Of a stretch of DNA of 64,000 bases, positions 41,188-51,305 are shown in pieces (position 1 is the stretch's first letter; every line of letters starts with the position of its first letter). This DNA comes from Blastococcus fimeti. Its GTDB lineage: Bacteria > Actinomycetota > Actinomycetes > Mycobacteriales > Geodermatophilaceae. The notes under the pieces were generated by a model. The model had not been told where the DNA came from, did no database searches, and saw only the letters and a list, made by a program, of their open reading frames with translations. The position numbers and the translations under genes were made by a program. Location: positions 186,001 to 250,000 of the forward strand of contig FNAW01000001.1 in assembly GCA_900102115.1 (NCBI GenBank), given 5' to 3'.

Positions 41188-42399
41188 GTGCCCGCGACCA
41201 GCACCGACGGCCCCGACGCCCGGTTGCGCCGCGCCCGGGCGGCGGTCGGCGCCTGCTTCTTCGTCAACGCCGTCCTCTACGCGAACCTGGTCCCCCGCCT
41301 GCCGGAGCTCAAGGCGGAGCTCGGGCTTAGCAACACCGCACTCGGCACCGCGCTCGCCGCCCAGCCGCTGGGCGCGCTGCTCGCCGGCCTCACCGTCGCG
41401 CCGCTCATCTCCCGCGTCGGATCGGCGCGCGTGGCCGGCGTGGGGCTTCCGGTCCTCGCAGCCGCGGTCTGGACGGCGGCGGCAGCTCCGCACTGGGGCG
41501 TGCTCGCCGGCGCCCTGCTCGTCGCCGGCGCAGTGGACGCCGCCGTCGACGTCGCCCAGAACGCGCAGGGACTGCGGGTGCAGCGGCGCTACGGCCGCTC
41601 GATCATCAACGCCTTCCACGGCACCTGGAGCGTCGGCTCGCTCGCCGGAGGGCTGCTCGGCGCGGCCGCCGCCGGCCTCGGCGTGCCGCTCCCGCTGCAC
41701 CTCGGGGTGATCGCCGCACTGTTCGGGATCCCCGCGCTGCTCGGAGCCCGGCTGCTGCTCGCCGGCTCCGACGACGGGCCGACGGCGACCTCGCCCCCCG
41801 GTGCCGCACGGCGTCCCCGGACGCCGGTCGTGGTCGGCGTCGCGGCGCTCGGCGCGCTGGCCGCGTGCGCCGTCGTCGTCGAGGACGCGGGCAGCTCGTG
41901 GAGCGCGCTCTACCTGCGCGTCGAGCTCGACGCCGCACCCGCCGTCGCGGGGCTCGGCTTCGTCGCCCTCTCGCTGGCGATGACCGTCGGCCGGTTCACC
42001 GGCGACCGCGCCGTCGACCGCTTCGGCCGGCGCCGCGTCGTGCAGGCCGGGGGGCTGCTGTCGGCCGTCGGGTTCGGTGCGGCGCTGGCGCTGCCGTCCG
42101 TGCCCGCCACGCTGGCCGGCTTCGCGCTGGCGGGGCTGGGCGTGGCGACCCTCGTGCCGGCGGCCTACTCGGCGGCCGACGAACTGCCCGGGCTCCGGCC
42201 GGGCCTCGGCCTCGCGCTGGTGAACGTGCTCCTGCGCATCGGCTTCCTCGTCGTGCCCCCGTTCATCGGGGTCGTCGCCGACGCGACGAGCCTGCGCGTC
42301 GCGCTGCTGGCCGTCGTCGCGGCGGGGGTGGGGACGGCGCTGCTCGCCCGGTCGCTGCCCGCCGGCCCGCCCCCGCGGCACGCCACCGGACCCGAATAG
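41188..42399 (+). CDS. Major facilitator superfamily transporter
   Basis: A 403-residue membrane protein with about twelve helices. The loop motif GRFTGDRAVDRFGRRRVV between helices 8 and 9, and ISRVGSARV between 2 and 3, mark the MFS fold. It resembles the YbjJ/fucose-permease-like group (NAFHGTWSVGSLAGG). The substrate is unknown. The GTG at 41188 has AGGAGGGG 10-11 bases upstream, a rather long spacing. It is divergent from the Usp gene. Confidence 0.88.
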   Translation: MPATSTDGPDARLRRARAAVGACFFVNAVLYANLVPRLPELKAELGLSNTALGTALAAQPLGALLAGLTVAPLISRVGSARVAGVGLPVLAAAVWTAAAAPHWGVLAGALLVAGAVDAAVDVAQNAQGLRVQRRYGRSIINAFHGTWSVGSLAGGLLGAAAAGLGVPLPLHLGVIAALFGIPALLGARLLLAGSDDGPTATSPPGAARRPRTPVVVGVAALGALAACAVVVEDAGSSWSALYLRVELDAAPAVAGLGFVALSLAMTVGRFTGDRAVDRFGRRRVVQAGGLLSAVGFGAALALPSVPATLAGFALAGLGVATLVPAAYSAADELPGLRPGLGLALVNVLLRIGFLVVPPFIGVVADATSLRVALLAVVAAGVGTALLARSLPAGPPPRHATGPE

Positions 42400-42495
42400 T
42401 CCTGGTGGGAGAGGGCCGGTGCGATTGGATGGGGTGCCTTCCCCGACGACGAGGAGTACGCCATCAGCACCGGATCACCCGTCGCCACCGGCCCC

Positions 42496-43437
42496 GTGCG
42501 GGTCGAGGTGCGCGGACTGACCAAGTCGTTCGGCGCCGTCCGCGCCGTCACCGATCTCGGGTTCACCGTCGAGCCGGGGTCCGTGACCGGCTTCCTGGGC
42601 CCCAACGGCGCCGGCAAGACCACGACCCTGCGGATGGTGCTCGGGCTCATCGGCCCCGACGCCGGGACGGCGACCTTCGACGGCGTCCCCTACGCCGCGC
42701 TGCCGGACCCGATCCGCACGGTGGGCGCGGTGCTGGAGACCGCGTTCCACCCGGCCCGCTCCGGCCGCAACCACCTCCGGGTATACTGCCGCGCGGCCGG
42801 TCTGCCGGTCGAGCGCGCCGACGAGGTGCTGCGCCAGGTCGGCCTCGCCGACGCCGGCGGCCGCCGTGCCGGCAGCTACTCCCTCGGCATGCGGCAGCGG
42901 CTGGCGCTGGCCACCGCCCTGCTGGGTGACCCGGGCGTGCTCGTGCTCGACGAGCCGGCCAACGGCCTGGACCCCGAGGGCATCCAGTGGCTGCGCGGCT
43001 TCCTCCGCCACCTCGCCCACGACCAGGGACGCACGGTGCTCGTGTCCAGCCACCTGCTCTCCGAGGTCGAGCAGACCGTCGACCGCGTCGTGATCGTGGG
43101 CGCCGGGCGGCTGGTGCGCGAGGGGTCCATGGCCGATCTGCGCGCCGGCGCCGACGGCGCCGGCACCGTCCTGGTCCGGAGCCCGGAGGTGGCGCGGCTG
43201 GCCGAGGTGCTGCGGGCCGACGGCGTGCCGCTCACCCTCGACGGCGCGGCCCTCACCGTCACGGGCCGGACGACCGACGAGATCGGCGCGCGCGCCTTCG
43301 CCGCGGGGGTGGAGCTGCACGAGCTGCGCTCGCACACCAGCGGTCTCGAGGAGATCTACTTCCAGCTCACCGCCGGGCAGGGGCAGTTCGCCGCCCCCTC
43401 CCCCGGCACCGCCGACCCCGAAGGGGCTTCCCGATGA
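42496..43437 (+). CDS. ABC transporter ATP-binding protein
   Basis: A 313-residue cassette: P-loop GPNGAGKTTTL, signature YSLGMRQRLALATALL, Walker B VLVLDEPANGLD and the switch histidine in SSHLL. The C-terminal 80 residues follow the pattern of exporters of the CcmA/DrrA type. A GAGGAG site lies 10 bases before an in-frame ATC (42463), whereas the GTG at 42496 has none, so the true start is uncertain and could be upstream. Its stop overlaps the permease start (ATGA). Confidence 0.92.
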   Translation: MRVEVRGLTKSFGAVRAVTDLGFTVEPGSVTGFLGPNGAGKTTTLRMVLGLIGPDAGTATFDGVPYAALPDPIRTVGAVLETAFHPARSGRNHLRVYCRAAGLPVERADEVLRQVGLADAGGRRAGSYSLGMRQRLALATALLGDPGVLVLDEPANGLDPEGIQWLRGFLRHLAHDQGRTVLVSSHLLSEVEQTVDRVVIVGAGRLVREGSMADLRAGADGAGTVLVRSPEVARLAEVLRADGVPLTLDGAALTVTGRTTDEIGARAFAAGVELHELRSHTSGLEEIYFQLTAGQGQFAAPSPGTADPEGASR

Positions 43438-44189
43438 CCCGGCTCGTCCGCGCCGAGTGGACCAAGCTGTTCACCACCCGCGTCTGGATCGGCATGCTCG
43501 CCGCCGGCCTCCTGATCACCGCCGGGTTCGCGGCGCTGATGACCGCCTTCGCCGGCAACGCCGACAGCGGACTGGCCCCCGTCGGCACCGCGGAGTTCGA
43601 GCAGACCGCCCTGGCCCAGGCCTCGGGCGCCACCGTCCTCACGCTGATCCTCGGGATCATCGGGGCGACGCAGGAGTACCGGCACCGCACGGCGACGCCG
43701 ACCTTCCTCACCACCCCCCGCCGCGGTCAGGTCATCATCGCCAAGCTGATCGCCTACGCGCTCGCCGCGGTGCCCTTCGCCGTCCTCGCGGTCGCGGTGA
43801 ACTACCTGGTCGTCGCCGTCTACGCCGGTGCGCGGGGCGCCGCTCCCTCGCTGACCGGCGACAACATCGAGGTGATGACCACCTCGGGGCTCGCGCTGGT
43901 CATCTACGCCGTCATCGGGGTCGGGCTGGGCGCTCTCATGCGCAACCAGGTCGGCGCCATCGTCGCCGCGCTGGTCTACCTGTTCGTCGTGGAGTCGGTC
44001 ATCCGGTCGATCCCGGCCACCTCGGGCGCCTACAAGTGGCTGCCGGGCGGCGGTCTGGAGGCCATGACGGCGACGTTCGAGGGCCCCGACCTGCTGGGCG
44101 CCTGGCAGGGCGGCCTGCTGCTGCTCGGCTACGGCCTGGTGGCCGCGCTGCTCGGCACCCTGCTGGCCGTCCGGCGCGACATCGTCTGA
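43434..44189 (+). CDS. ABC transporter permease
   Basis: A 251-residue permease with six predicted helices of the ABC-2 type: [20 protein letters not shown] at the N-terminus, the helix after [14 protein letters not shown], and [20 protein letters not shown] in the cytosolic loop. Partner of the preceding ATPase. The cargo is unknown; candidates are a lipid, peptide or drug. Confidence 0.9.
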   Translation: MTRLVRAEWTKLFTTRVWIGMLAAGLLITAGFAALMTAFAGNADSGLAPVGTAEFEQTALAQASGATVLTLILGIIGATQEYRHRTATPTFLTTPRRGQVIIAKLIAYALAAVPFAVLAVAVNYLVVAVYAGARGAAPSLTGDNIEVMTTSGLALVIYAVIGVGLGALMRNQVGAIVAALVYLFVVESVIRSIPATSGAYKWLPGGGLEAMTATFEGPDLLGAWQGGLLLLGYGLVAALLGTLLAVRRDIV

Positions 44190-44192
44190 CCC

Positions 44193-44212
44193 GCCCGGCC
44201 GCACCGCCGGGC
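44193..44212 (+). terminator. Hairpin after the ABC permease
   Basis: Perfect 7-bp stem GCCCGGC/GCCGGGC with a 6-base loop, 3 bases after the permease stop, just ahead of a TAGACT box (44214-44219) that may belong to the kgd promoter. Confidence 0.55.
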
Positions 44213-44280
44213 GTAGACTGCCCGTTCAGCCGTTCATGCCCCGAAGACGCAGCCCAGAGACGAAGAAGGCACTCGACCCC

Positions 44281-47200
44281 GTGTCAAGCGAGAACTCAAC
44301 CCGGCCCTCCGCCCAGTCCCCGGTGACGGGCTTCGGCACCAACGAGTGGCTGGTCGAGGAGATGTACCAGCAGTACCAGTCCGACCCGGCCAGCGTGGAC
44401 CAGGCGTGGCACGAGTTCTTCGCCGACTACCGGCCCGGCAGCCCCGTGGACGGCGGCGTGCGCGAGAGCGCCCCGGCCCCCGCGGCTGCGCCGGCCCCCG
44501 CCGCGAAGCCCGCGCCGAAGGCGCCGCAGACCACCGCGCCGCCCGCCGCGCCCATGCCGTCCCGGCCGGAGCCGCAGTCCGAGGGCACCGTCGTCGCGCG
44601 CGCCGCGGACCGGGCCGACCAGCAGCAGCCGGCCGCCCCCGCCCCCAAGCCGGCGAAGCCGTCCACCCCAGCGCCCGCGACGGGTGCGAAGCAGTCGCCG
44701 CTGCGCGGCGCGGCCGCGGCGGTCGTGAAGAACATGAACGCCTCGCTGACCGTGCCGACGGCCACGAGCGTGCGCGCGGTGCCGGCGAAGCTCCTGGCCG
44801 ACAACCGCATCGTCATCAACAACCACCTCAAGCGGGCGCGCGGCGGCAAGATCTCCTTCACGCACCTCATCGGCTACGCGCTGGTCCGGGCGCTGGACGA
44901 CTTCCCGAACATGAACAGCGCGTTCGCCGAGGTCGACGGCAAGCCGGTCCACGTGCAGCCCGAGCACGTCAACTTCGGCCTGGCGATCGACCTGCCGAAG
45001 CCCGACGGCTCGCGGTCGCTGGTGGTGGCCTCGATCAAGGCCGCCGAGGAGATGGACTTCGCCCAGTTCTGGGCCGCCTACGAGGACATCATCCGCCGGG
45101 CGCGCGGCAACAAGCTGACGATGGAGGACTTCTCCGGCACGACCATCAGCCTCACCAACCCCGGCACGATCGGCACCAACCACTCGGTGCCGCGGCTGAC
45201 CGCCGGCCAGGGCGCGATCATCGGCGTCGGCGCGATGGAGTACCCGGCCGAGTTCCAGGGGATGAGCCCCGAGGCGCTCACCGAGCTGGGCATCTCCAAG
45301 ATCATCACGCTCACCTCGACCTACGACCACCGCGTCATCCAGGGCGCGGAGTCCGGCGACTTCCTGCGCCGCCTGCACGCACTGCTGCTGGGCGAGGACG
45401 GCTTCTACGACGACATCTTCCGCTCGCTGCGGATCCCCTACGAGCCGGTGCGCTGGATGCCGGACGCGCGGGTCAGCACCGAGGGGCAGATCGACAAGGA
45501 AGCCCGGGTCATCGAGGTCATCGAGTCCTACCGGCGCAACGGCCACCTCATGGCCGACACCGACCCGCTCGAGTTCAAGGTCCGCACCCACCCCGACCTC
45601 GACATCCGCGAGCACGGCCTGACCCTGTGGGACCTCGACCGCAAGTTCCCGGTCGGCGGGTTCGCCGGCGAGCGGATGATGGCGCTGCGGGACATCCTCG
45701 GCGTGCTGCGCAACTCCTACTGCCGCACCGTCGGCGTGGAGTACATGCACATCACCGACCCCGAGGAGCGCGAGTGGCTCCAGAAGAGGGTCGAGGTCAC
45801 GCACGAGCAGCCCGACCGCGAGAAGCAGAAGCACGTGCTCGGCCGGCTCAACGCCGCCGAGGCGTTCGAGACCTTCCTGCAGACCAAGTACGTCGGCCAG
45901 AAGCGCTTCAGCCTCGAGGGCGGCGAGTCGCTGATCCCGGTCCTGGACGAGGTGCTGCTCGCCGGCACCGACCACGGCCTGGACGAGGTCGCCATCGGCA
46001 TGCCGCACCGCGGCCGGCTCAACGTGCTCGCCAACGTCCTCGGCAAGAGCTACGCCAAGATCTTCGGTGAGTTCGAGGGCAACATCGACCCCGGCACGGT
46101 CCAGGGCTCCGGCGACGTGAAGTACCACCTCGGCGCCGAGGGCACCTTCAAGAACCCGTTCAAGGACGGCGCCGAGATCGCCGTCTCGCTGGCCAGCAAC
46201 CCCAGCCACCTGGAGACGGTCAACCCGGTGCTCGAGGGCATCGTGCGGGCCAAGCAGGACATGATCGACAAGGGCGAGCAGGGCTTCACCGTCCTGCCGG
46301 TCCTGCTGCACGGCGACTCGGCGTTCGCCGGCCAGGGCGTGGTGCAGGAGACGCTCAACCTGTCCCAGCTGCGCGGCTACCGCACCGGCGGCACCGTGCA
46401 CGTCGTCGTCAACAACCAGGTCGGCTTCACCACCAGCCCGGCGTCGGCCCGGTCGAGCCTCTACTCGACCGACGTCGCCCGGATGATCGGCGCTCCGGTC
46501 TTCCACGTGAACGGCGACGACCCCGAGGCGTGCGTGCGGGTGGCCCGGCTGGCCGTCGACTACCGCCAGACGTTCAAGAAGGACGTCGTCATCGACCTGG
46601 TCTGCTACCGCCGCCGCGGGCACAACGAGGGCGACGACCCCTCGATGACCCAGCCGCTGATGTACGACATCATCGACCGCAAGCGCTCGGTCCGGAAGCT
46701 CTACACCGAGGCGCTGGTCGGCCGGGGCGACATCACGCTCGAGGAGGCCGAGGAGGCCCTCAAGGACTACCGCGGGCAGCTCGAGCGGGCCTTCGCCGAG
46801 ACGCACGACGCCAAGGACTCCTCCGGTCCCGAGCCGGTCATGGACCCGCGCGGCGCCCACGAGTCCCAGGCCCAGACGGCGATCACCCCCGAGGTCCTCA
46901 AGGCCATCGGAGATGCGCACGTCTCCTTCCCGCCGGACTTCACGCCGCACCCGAAGCTCAAGAAGATGCTCGAGCGGCGCGCGGCCATGGTGACCGAGGG
47001 CGGCGTCGACTGGGCGATGGGCGAGCTGCTGGCCTTCGGGTCGCTGCTCATGCAGGGCGTCCCCGTCCGGCTGGCCGGGCAGGACTCCCGCCGCGGCACC
47101 TTCGTGCAGCGGCACTCGGTGCTCATCGACCGGGAGACCGCCGCGGAGTACACGCCGCTGGCCAACCTCTCCGACGACCAGGCCAAGTTCTTCGTCTACG

Positions 47201-48045
47201 ACTCGCTGCTGAGCGAGTACGCCGCGCTCGGCTTCGAGTACGGCTACTCGGTGGCCGACCCGAAGGCCCTGGTGCTGTGGGAGGCGCAGTTCGGCGACTT
47301 CGTCGACGGCGCCCAGATGGTCATCGACGAGTTCATCAGCTCCGGTGAGGCCAAGTGGGGCCAGCGCTCCGGCGTCGTCATGCTGCTGCCGCACGGTCTG
47401 GAAGGCCAGGGCCCCGACCACTCCAGCGGTCGCATCGAGCGGTTCCTGCAGCTGTCGGCGGAGAACAACATGACCGTCGCCAACTGCACGACCCCCGGCA
47501 ACTACTTCCACCTGCTGCGTCGGCAGGCGCTCTCGGACGTGCACCGGCCGCTGGTCGTGTTCACCCCGAAGTCGCTGCTGCGGGCCAAGGTCGCGGTCAG
47601 CCCGGTCTCGGACTTCACCGACGAGGGCTTCCGGCCCGTCCTGCCCGACCCGGGCGTGGGCGGGAAGCCGCTGGACGGCTCGGCCGTGCGCCGGGTCCTG
47701 CTGTGCAGCGGCAAGGTCGCCTACGACCTGATGGCCCAGCGGGAGTCCGAGGGCTCCGCCGACGTCGCCGTCGTCCGGGTCGAGCAGCTGTACCCGCTGC
47801 CCGCCGAGCAGATCGCCCAGGCGCTCGAGCAGTACCCGAACGCCACCGACGTGGTGTGGGTGCAGGAGGAGGCGGCCAACATGGGCGCCTGGCAGTTCAT
47901 GGCCGTCAACCTCCCCGAGCACCTGCCCTCGGGCCGCACGTTCCGGCGGGTCAGCCGGCGCGCGTCGGCCAGCCCGGCGGTCGGCTCGGCGAAGGTGCAC
48001 GACGTCGAGCAGCGTCAGCTGGTCGCCGAGGCCCTCGCGAAGTAG
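44281..48045 (+). CDS. kgd: Multifunctional 2-oxoglutarate decarboxylase/dehydrogenase E1-E2 (Kgd)
   Basis: TCA-cycle enzyme unique to actinobacteria, with an acyltransferase domain fused to the ThDP-dependent 2-oxoglutarate dehydrogenase E1. The N-terminus is [16 protein letters not shown] proline/alanine-rich linker (about 60-140) follows. The E2-like catalytic domain has [16 protein letters not shown]. The E1 part has [19 protein letters not shown], the ThDP-Mg site through [11 protein letters not shown] and [15 protein letters not shown], and the C-terminal [15 protein letters not shown]. It has no lipoyl domain. In mycobacteria GarA inhibits Kgd. The start is GTG 44281 (1254 residues) with AAGAAGG upstream; ATG 44236 would add 15 residues. 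Confidence 0.96.
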   Translation: MSSENSTRPSAQSPVTGFGTNEWLVEEMYQQYQSDPASVDQAWHEFFADYRPGSPVDGGVRESAPAPAAAPAPAAKPAPKAPQTTAPPAAPMPSRPEPQSEGTVVARAADRADQQQPAAPAPKPAKPSTPAPATGAKQSPLRGAAAAVVKNMNASLTVPTATSVRAVPAKLLADNRIVINNHLKRARGGKISFTHLIGYALVRALDDFPNMNSAFAEVDGKPVHVQPEHVNFGLAIDLPKPDGSRSLVVASIKAAEEMDFAQFWAAYEDIIRRARGNKLTMEDFSGTTISLTNPGTIGTNHSVPRLTAGQGAIIGVGAMEYPAEFQGMSPEALTELGISKIITLTSTYDHRVIQGAESGDFLRRLHALLLGEDGFYDDIFRSLRIPYEPVRWMPDARVSTEGQIDKEARVIEVIESYRRNGHLMADTDPLEFKVRTHPDLDIREHGLTLWDLDRKFPVGGFAGERMMALRDILGVLRNSYCRTVGVEYMHITDPEEREWLQKRVEVTHEQPDREKQKHVLGRLNAAEAFETFLQTKYVGQKRFSLEGGESLIPVLDEVLLAGTDHGLDEVAIGMPHRGRLNVLANVLGKSYAKIFGEFEGNIDPGTVQGSGDVKYHLGAEGTFKNPFKDGAEIAVSLASNPSHLETVNPVLEGIVRAKQDMIDKGEQGFTVLPVLLHGDSAFAGQGVVQETLNLSQLRGYRTGGTVHVVVNNQVGFTTSPASARSSLYSTDVARMIGAPVFHVNGDDPEACVRVARLAVDYRQTFKKDVVIDLVCYRRRGHNEGDDPSMTQPLMYDIIDRKRSVRKLYTEALVGRGDITLEEAEEALKDYRGQLERAFAETHDAKDSSGPEPVMDPRGAHESQAQTAITPEVLKAIGDAHVSFPPDFTPHPKLKKMLERRAAMVTEGGVDWAMGELLAFGSLLMQGVPVRLAGQDSRRGTFVQRHSVLIDRETAAEYTPLANLSDDQAKFFVYDSLLSEYAALGFEYGYSVADPKALVLWEAQFGDFVDGAQMVIDEFISSGEAKWGQRSGVVMLLPHGLEGQGPDHSSGRIERFLQLSAENNMTVANCTTPGNYFHLLRRQALSDVHRPLVVFTPKSLLRAKVAVSPVSDFTDEGFRPVLPDPGVGGKPLDGSAVRRVLLCSGKVAYDLMAQRESEGSADVAVVRVEQLYPLPAEQIAQALEQYPNATDVVWVQEEAANMGAWQFMAVNLPEHLPSGRTFRRVSRRASASPAVGSAKVHDVEQRQLVAEALAK

Positions 48046-48051
48046 CCGATC

Positions 48052-48243
48052 GTGTACTTCACCGACCGGGGCCTGGAGGAGCTGGCGCAGCGGCGGGGCG
48101 AGGAGCAGGTCTCCCTCGCCTGGCTCGCCGACCAGCTCCAGGCGTTCGTCGACGAGCACCCCGACTTCGAGGTGCCCGTCGAGCGGCTGGCCACCTGGCT
48201 GGCCCGCGGCGGCGCCGACCCCGACGCCGACCTGGACGACTGA
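48052..48243 (+). CDS. DUF6104 family small protein
   Basis: A 63-residue acidic protein beginning MYFTDRGLEELAQRRGEEQV and continuing VSLAWLADQLQAF, DFEVPVERLATWLARGGAD. It is strongly conserved in Streptomyces and relatives as DUF6104. It starts (GTG) six bases after kgd and ends at a strong terminator, so it is co-transcribed with kgd. The function is unknown; size and linkage make it a candidate partner of Kgd. Confidence 0.85.
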   Translation: MYFTDRGLEELAQRRGEEQVSLAWLADQLQAFVDEHPDFEVPVERLATWLARGGADPDADLDD

Positions 48244-48255
48244 GGTAGCACTGCC

Positions 48256-48289
48256 GCCGGGCGCGCCTCCGTCACAGGTCGCGCCCGGC
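48256..48289 (+). terminator. Terminator of the kgd-DUF6104 unit
   Basis: Perfect 10-bp stem GCCGGGCGCG/CGCGCCCGGC with a 14-base loop, 12 bases after the DUF6104 stop. Confidence 0.75.
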
Positions 48290-48305
48290 GCAGCACGCTG
48301 GGTGG

Positions 48306-49019
48306 ATGCTCGGTCACTCGCATGCGCTCTCCGGCCTGGCGGCGGGAGCCGCGACCCTGCCCTGGGCGCCGGTGCACGGCACCGTCGCGCAGATGTCCTG
48401 GATCGCGGCCGCGGGCGGCTTCGCGATGCTGCCCGACCTCGACCACCGGGGGTCGACCGTCTCGGACATGTGGGGGCCGGTCACCGACGTCCCCTCCGGG
48501 CTCGTCGGCAACCTGACCGGCGGGCACCGCTGGGGCACGCACGACGCCGTCCTCGCGCCGCTGGCGCTGGGCGGCCTGGCGATCCTGGCGGCGGACGTCT
48601 ACTGGTCCAGCCTGCTGCTCATGGCGCTGGCCATCGGCCTGGCGCTGCGCGCGCTGCACTTCGTCATCCCCGGTACCACCGAGACGACCATCGTCGGCAA
48701 CATCGCGCTGTCGTGGACGGGCGCCTGGTGGCTGCTGGAGCACAGCCCGCAACCGACCTGGCTGCCCTGGGCGGTGGCGCTCGGGGTGCTCACGCACATC
48801 GCCGGGGACGCCCTCACCACGGCCGGGGTCCCGCTGCCGGTGCTCTGGCTGCTCCGGCGCACCCGGCTCTCGTTCTCGCCGATGCGCACCGGCACGGTGT
48901 TCGAGAAGGCCGTCCTCGTGCCGCTGTTCCTGGTGGCCACCGTCGCGTTCATCTGGATCAACACCGACATCCGGCACACCTTCGACCCGATCGTCGACCG
49001 GTTCGTCAGCGCCGGCTGA
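48306..49019 (+). CDS. YdjM/DUF457-type membrane-bound metal-dependent hydrolase
   Basis: A 237-residue integral membrane protein with the family's metal-ligand pattern: MLGHSHALSGLAAG at the N-terminus, LPDLDHRGS, and GGHRWGTHD in a loop. About five helices. YdjM in E. coli is SOS-controlled; the activity of the family is not firmly known. Start ATG 48306. It is convergent with the malic enzyme gene, with 12 bases between stops. Confidence 0.85.
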   Translation: MLGHSHALSGLAAGAATLPWAPVHGTVAQMSWIAAAGGFAMLPDLDHRGSTVSDMWGPVTDVPSGLVGNLTGGHRWGTHDAVLAPLALGGLAILAADVYWSSLLLMALAIGLALRALHFVIPGTTETTIVGNIALSWTGAWWLLEHSPQPTWLPWAVALGVLTHIAGDALTTAGVPLPVLWLLRRTRLSFSPMRTGTVFEKAVLVPLFLVATVAFIWINTDIRHTFDPIVDRFVSAG

Positions 49020-49031
49020 GCACGCCGTCGG

Positions 49032-50225
49032 TCAGATCGTGACGTGCTGCTCCCGGGCGCAGGCGGCGACGGCCTCGGCCACGGCGGTGGCCACCCGGCG
49101 GTCCAGGGGGCTCGGCACGATGTAGTCCGGCCGCAGGTCGTCCCCGACGACGTCGGCGATCGCAGCGGCGGCGGCCAGCTTCATCTCCTCGGTGATGCTG
49201 GTGGCACCGGCGTCGATGGCCCCGCGGAAGACGCCGGGGAAGGCGAGCACGTTGTTGATCTGGTTCGGCAGGTCGCTGCGCCCGGTGGCGACGACGGCGG
49301 CGTGCCGGGCGGCCATCGTCGGGTCCACCTCCGGGATCGGGTTGGCCAGGGAGAAGACGATCGAGTCGTCGGCCATGGCCGCGATCGCCGACTCCGGCAC
49401 TGTGCCGCCGGAGAGCCCCAGGTAGACGTCGGCGCCGACCAGCGCATCGGCCATCGTCCCGGCGTGACCGGACTGGTTGGTGTTCTCGACCAGCCACTGC
49501 TTGCTCGCGGCCAGATCGCTCCGGCCGGCGTGCAGGACGCCGCGGGAGTCGGCCACCACGAGCTCCCCGACGCCCGCCTCCAGCAGGATCTTGGTGCAGG
49601 CCACGCCCGCAGCCCCGGCGCCGGAGACGACCACCCGCAGGTCACCCGGCGTCCGCCCGGTCACCTTCGCCGCGTTGCGCAGCGCGGCGAGCACGACGAT
49701 CGCCGTCCCGTGCTGGTCGTCGTGCATGACGGGGATGGACAGCCGCTCGCGGAGCCGGGCCTCGATCTCGAAGCACCGGGGCGCACTGATGTCCTCGAGG
49801 TTGATGCCGCCGAAGGAGGGGGCGATCGCCACGACGGTCTCGACGATCGCGTCCACGTCGGTGGTCGACAGCACGATCGGCACCGCGTCGAGGCCGGCGA
49901 ACTCGGCGAACAGGCAGGCCTTGCCCTCCATGACCGGCAGCGCCGCCTTCGGGCCGATGTCCCCCAGCCCGAGGACGGCGGTGCCGTCGGAGACGACGGC
50001 GACCACCCGGGAGGCCCAGGTGAAACGGCGGGCGAGCTCCGGCTCCGCCGCGATGGCGCTGGAGACCCGCGCGACGCCGGGCGTGTAGGTCAGCGAGAGG
50101 TCGGCGATCGACTCGATCCGGCCGGTCGGCACCACGGAGAGCTTGCCGCCCTCGTGCACCGCGAACGCCGGGTCGCCGGCGAAGCGGTCGGTCCGGTCGT
50201 CGTCCCCGCGCCCATTGCCGCTCAT
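49032..50225 (-). CDS. NAD(P)-dependent malic enzyme
   Basis: Oxidatively decarboxylates malate to pyruvate. The 397 residues are the short bacterial form: [40 protein letters not shown], the metal and substrate region [15 protein letters not shown] and [13 protein letters not shown], and the cofactor fold [20 protein letters not shown] versus NADP use is not clear from sequence. The ATG at 50225 follows a TACGCT box by nine bases. It is divergent from the epimerase gene. Confidence 0.94.
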   Translation of the reverse strand: MSGNGRGDDDRTDRFAGDPAFAVHEGGKLSVVPTGRIESIADLSLTYTPGVARVSSAIAAEPELARRFTWASRVVAVVSDGTAVLGLGDIGPKAALPVMEGKACLFAEFAGLDAVPIVLSTTDVDAIVETVVAIAPSFGGINLEDISAPRCFEIEARLRERLSIPVMHDDQHGTAIVVLAALRNAAKVTGRTPGDLRVVVSGAGAAGVACTKILLEAGVGELVVADSRGVLHAGRSDLAASKQWLVENTNQSGHAGTMADALVGADVYLGLSGGTVPESAIAAMADDSIVFSLANPIPEVDPTMAARHAAVVATGRSDLPNQINNVLAFPGVFRGAIDAGATSITEEMKLAAAAAIADVVGDDLRPDYIVPSPLDRRVATAVAEAVAACAREQHVTI

Positions 50226-50279
50226 GGGTGCAGGAGCGTAACGGGGCCCGCCGGAGCCCTCTTCGCTACCGTTCCCCCC

Positions 50280-50882
50280 GTGGAGACCCGCGAACTCGCC
50301 GTGCCCGACAGCTTCGCCTTCGACCTGGTCGCGCACGGGGACACGCGGGGCAGTTTCACCGAGTGGTACCGCGCCGACGTCCTGTCCCAGGCAGTGGGAC
50401 ACCCGCTGACCCTGGTGCAGGCCAACCACAGCGTCTCCGCGCGGGGCGTGCTGCGCGGCATCCACTTCGCCCTGGTGCCGCCGGGTCAGGCCAAGTACGT
50501 CTACTGCCCGGCCGGACGGGTGCTCGACGTCGTCGTCGACGTCCGGGTCGGTTCGCCGACCTTCGGGGTGCACGACTCCGTCGTCCTCGACAGCGCCCAG
50601 CCGCGCGCCGTCTACCTCGCCGAGGGCCTGGGGCACGCGTTCGTCTCCCTGGCCGACGGGAGCTCGCTGACCTACCTCGTCTCCAGCGGCTACGACCCCA
50701 CGCGGGAGTTCGGCATCCACCCCCTCGACCCGGCGCTGGACCTGCCCTGGCCGGCGGACCTCGAGTTCGAGCTCTCCGCGAAGGACCAGGCGGCCCCCAC
50801 CCTGGCCGAGGCGCAGACCCAGGGCCTGCTGCCCACCTACGCGGAGAGCGCCGCCCGCTACGCCGCGCTGCGCGGCGCCTGA
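50280..50882 (+). CDS. rfbC: dTDP-4-dehydrorhamnose 3,5-epimerase (RmlC)
   Basis: Converts dTDP-4-keto-6-deoxyglucose to dTDP-4-keto-rhamnose for rhamnose in the cell wall linker. The 200 residues show FTEWYRADV, NHSVSARGVLRGIHF (catalytic His), PAGRVLDVVVDVRVGSPTFG, EGLGHAFVSL and LTYLVSSGYDPTREFGIHPLD. Rhamnose partner genes rmlA, rmlB and rmlD are not nearby. GTG 50280 follows a TACCGT box (50267-50272) by seven bases, a leaderless arrangement. It is convergent with sodX, with one base between stops. Confidence 0.93.
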   Translation: METRELAVPDSFAFDLVAHGDTRGSFTEWYRADVLSQAVGHPLTLVQANHSVSARGVLRGIHFALVPPGQAKYVYCPAGRVLDVVVDVRVGSPTFGVHDSVVLDSAQPRAVYLAEGLGHAFVSLADGSSLTYLVSSGYDPTREFGIHPLDPALDLPWPADLEFELSAKDQAAPTLAEAQTQGLLPTYAESAARYAALRGA

Positions 50883-50883
50883 C

Positions 50884-51255
50884 TCACTCGCCCGGCGGCG
50901 CGGGCGGGAGCCGGCCCGGGCGCGGCCAGAGCCGGGCCACGACCCGCCCCACGACCACCGCCGGGCCGAACGCCCGGCTGTCGTCGGTCACGAACGGGTT
51001 GTCGCCCTGCACCCAGTGGCCGCCCTCGACGACGTGCCGCACGCGCTTGACCACGAGCAGGTCGGGCCGGGTCGGGAAGCGGGCGATCACCACGTCCCCG
51101 GGGCGCACCCCGCCCGGACCGCGCACCCGCCGCGCCAGGACCTGGTCGCCGTTCCGGAGGGTCGGCGACATCGACGGCCCGCGCACCCGGATGCGCGTCC
51201 ACACCGCGTCCAGGGCCTGAACCCCCAGGTCGTCCCCGCTGTCGCCCGTCGTCAC
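50884..51255 (-). CDS. sodX: Nickel-type superoxide dismutase maturation protease (S26 family)
   Basis: Signal-peptidase-like serine protease that removes the SodN propeptide so that the nickel site can form. The 123 residues have the nucleophile in VRGPSMSPTLRNGD (S28) and the general-base lysine in LLVVKRVRHVV (K70), followed by GHWVQGDNPFVTDDSR. It lacks an N-terminal membrane anchor, as in SodX. I chose the GTG at 51255 because longer starts would run into the sodN leader. It is divergent from sodN, with 50 bases between starts. Confidence 0.92.
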   Translation of the reverse strand: MTTGDSGDDLGVQALDAVWTRIRVRGPSMSPTLRNGDQVLARRVRGPGGVRPGDVVIARFPTRPDLLVVKRVRHVVEGGHWVQGDNPFVTDDSRAFGPAVVVGRVVARLWPRPGRLPPAPPGE

Positions 51256-51305
51256 CCGGAGTAGGGTCGCAGACGAACCGACCCACGACACCGGAGGCAA
51301 TTTCC

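Noticed and set aside
44296..48159. Open frame of nearly 1290 codons antisense to kgd, and similar very long antisense frames opposite the atp and meaA genes
   Set aside because: In DNA this GC-rich the opposite strand of a real gene is almost free of stops. The products are low-complexity (Arg, Gly, Val, Leu, His-rich), show no domain signals and have no ribosome sites, whereas the sense strands encode clear families.
51256..51305. Nur-type operator between sodX and sodN
   Set aside because: I looked for the TTGC-N-GCAA-type dyad expected for the nickel regulator and saw no convincing match in the 50-base spacer.
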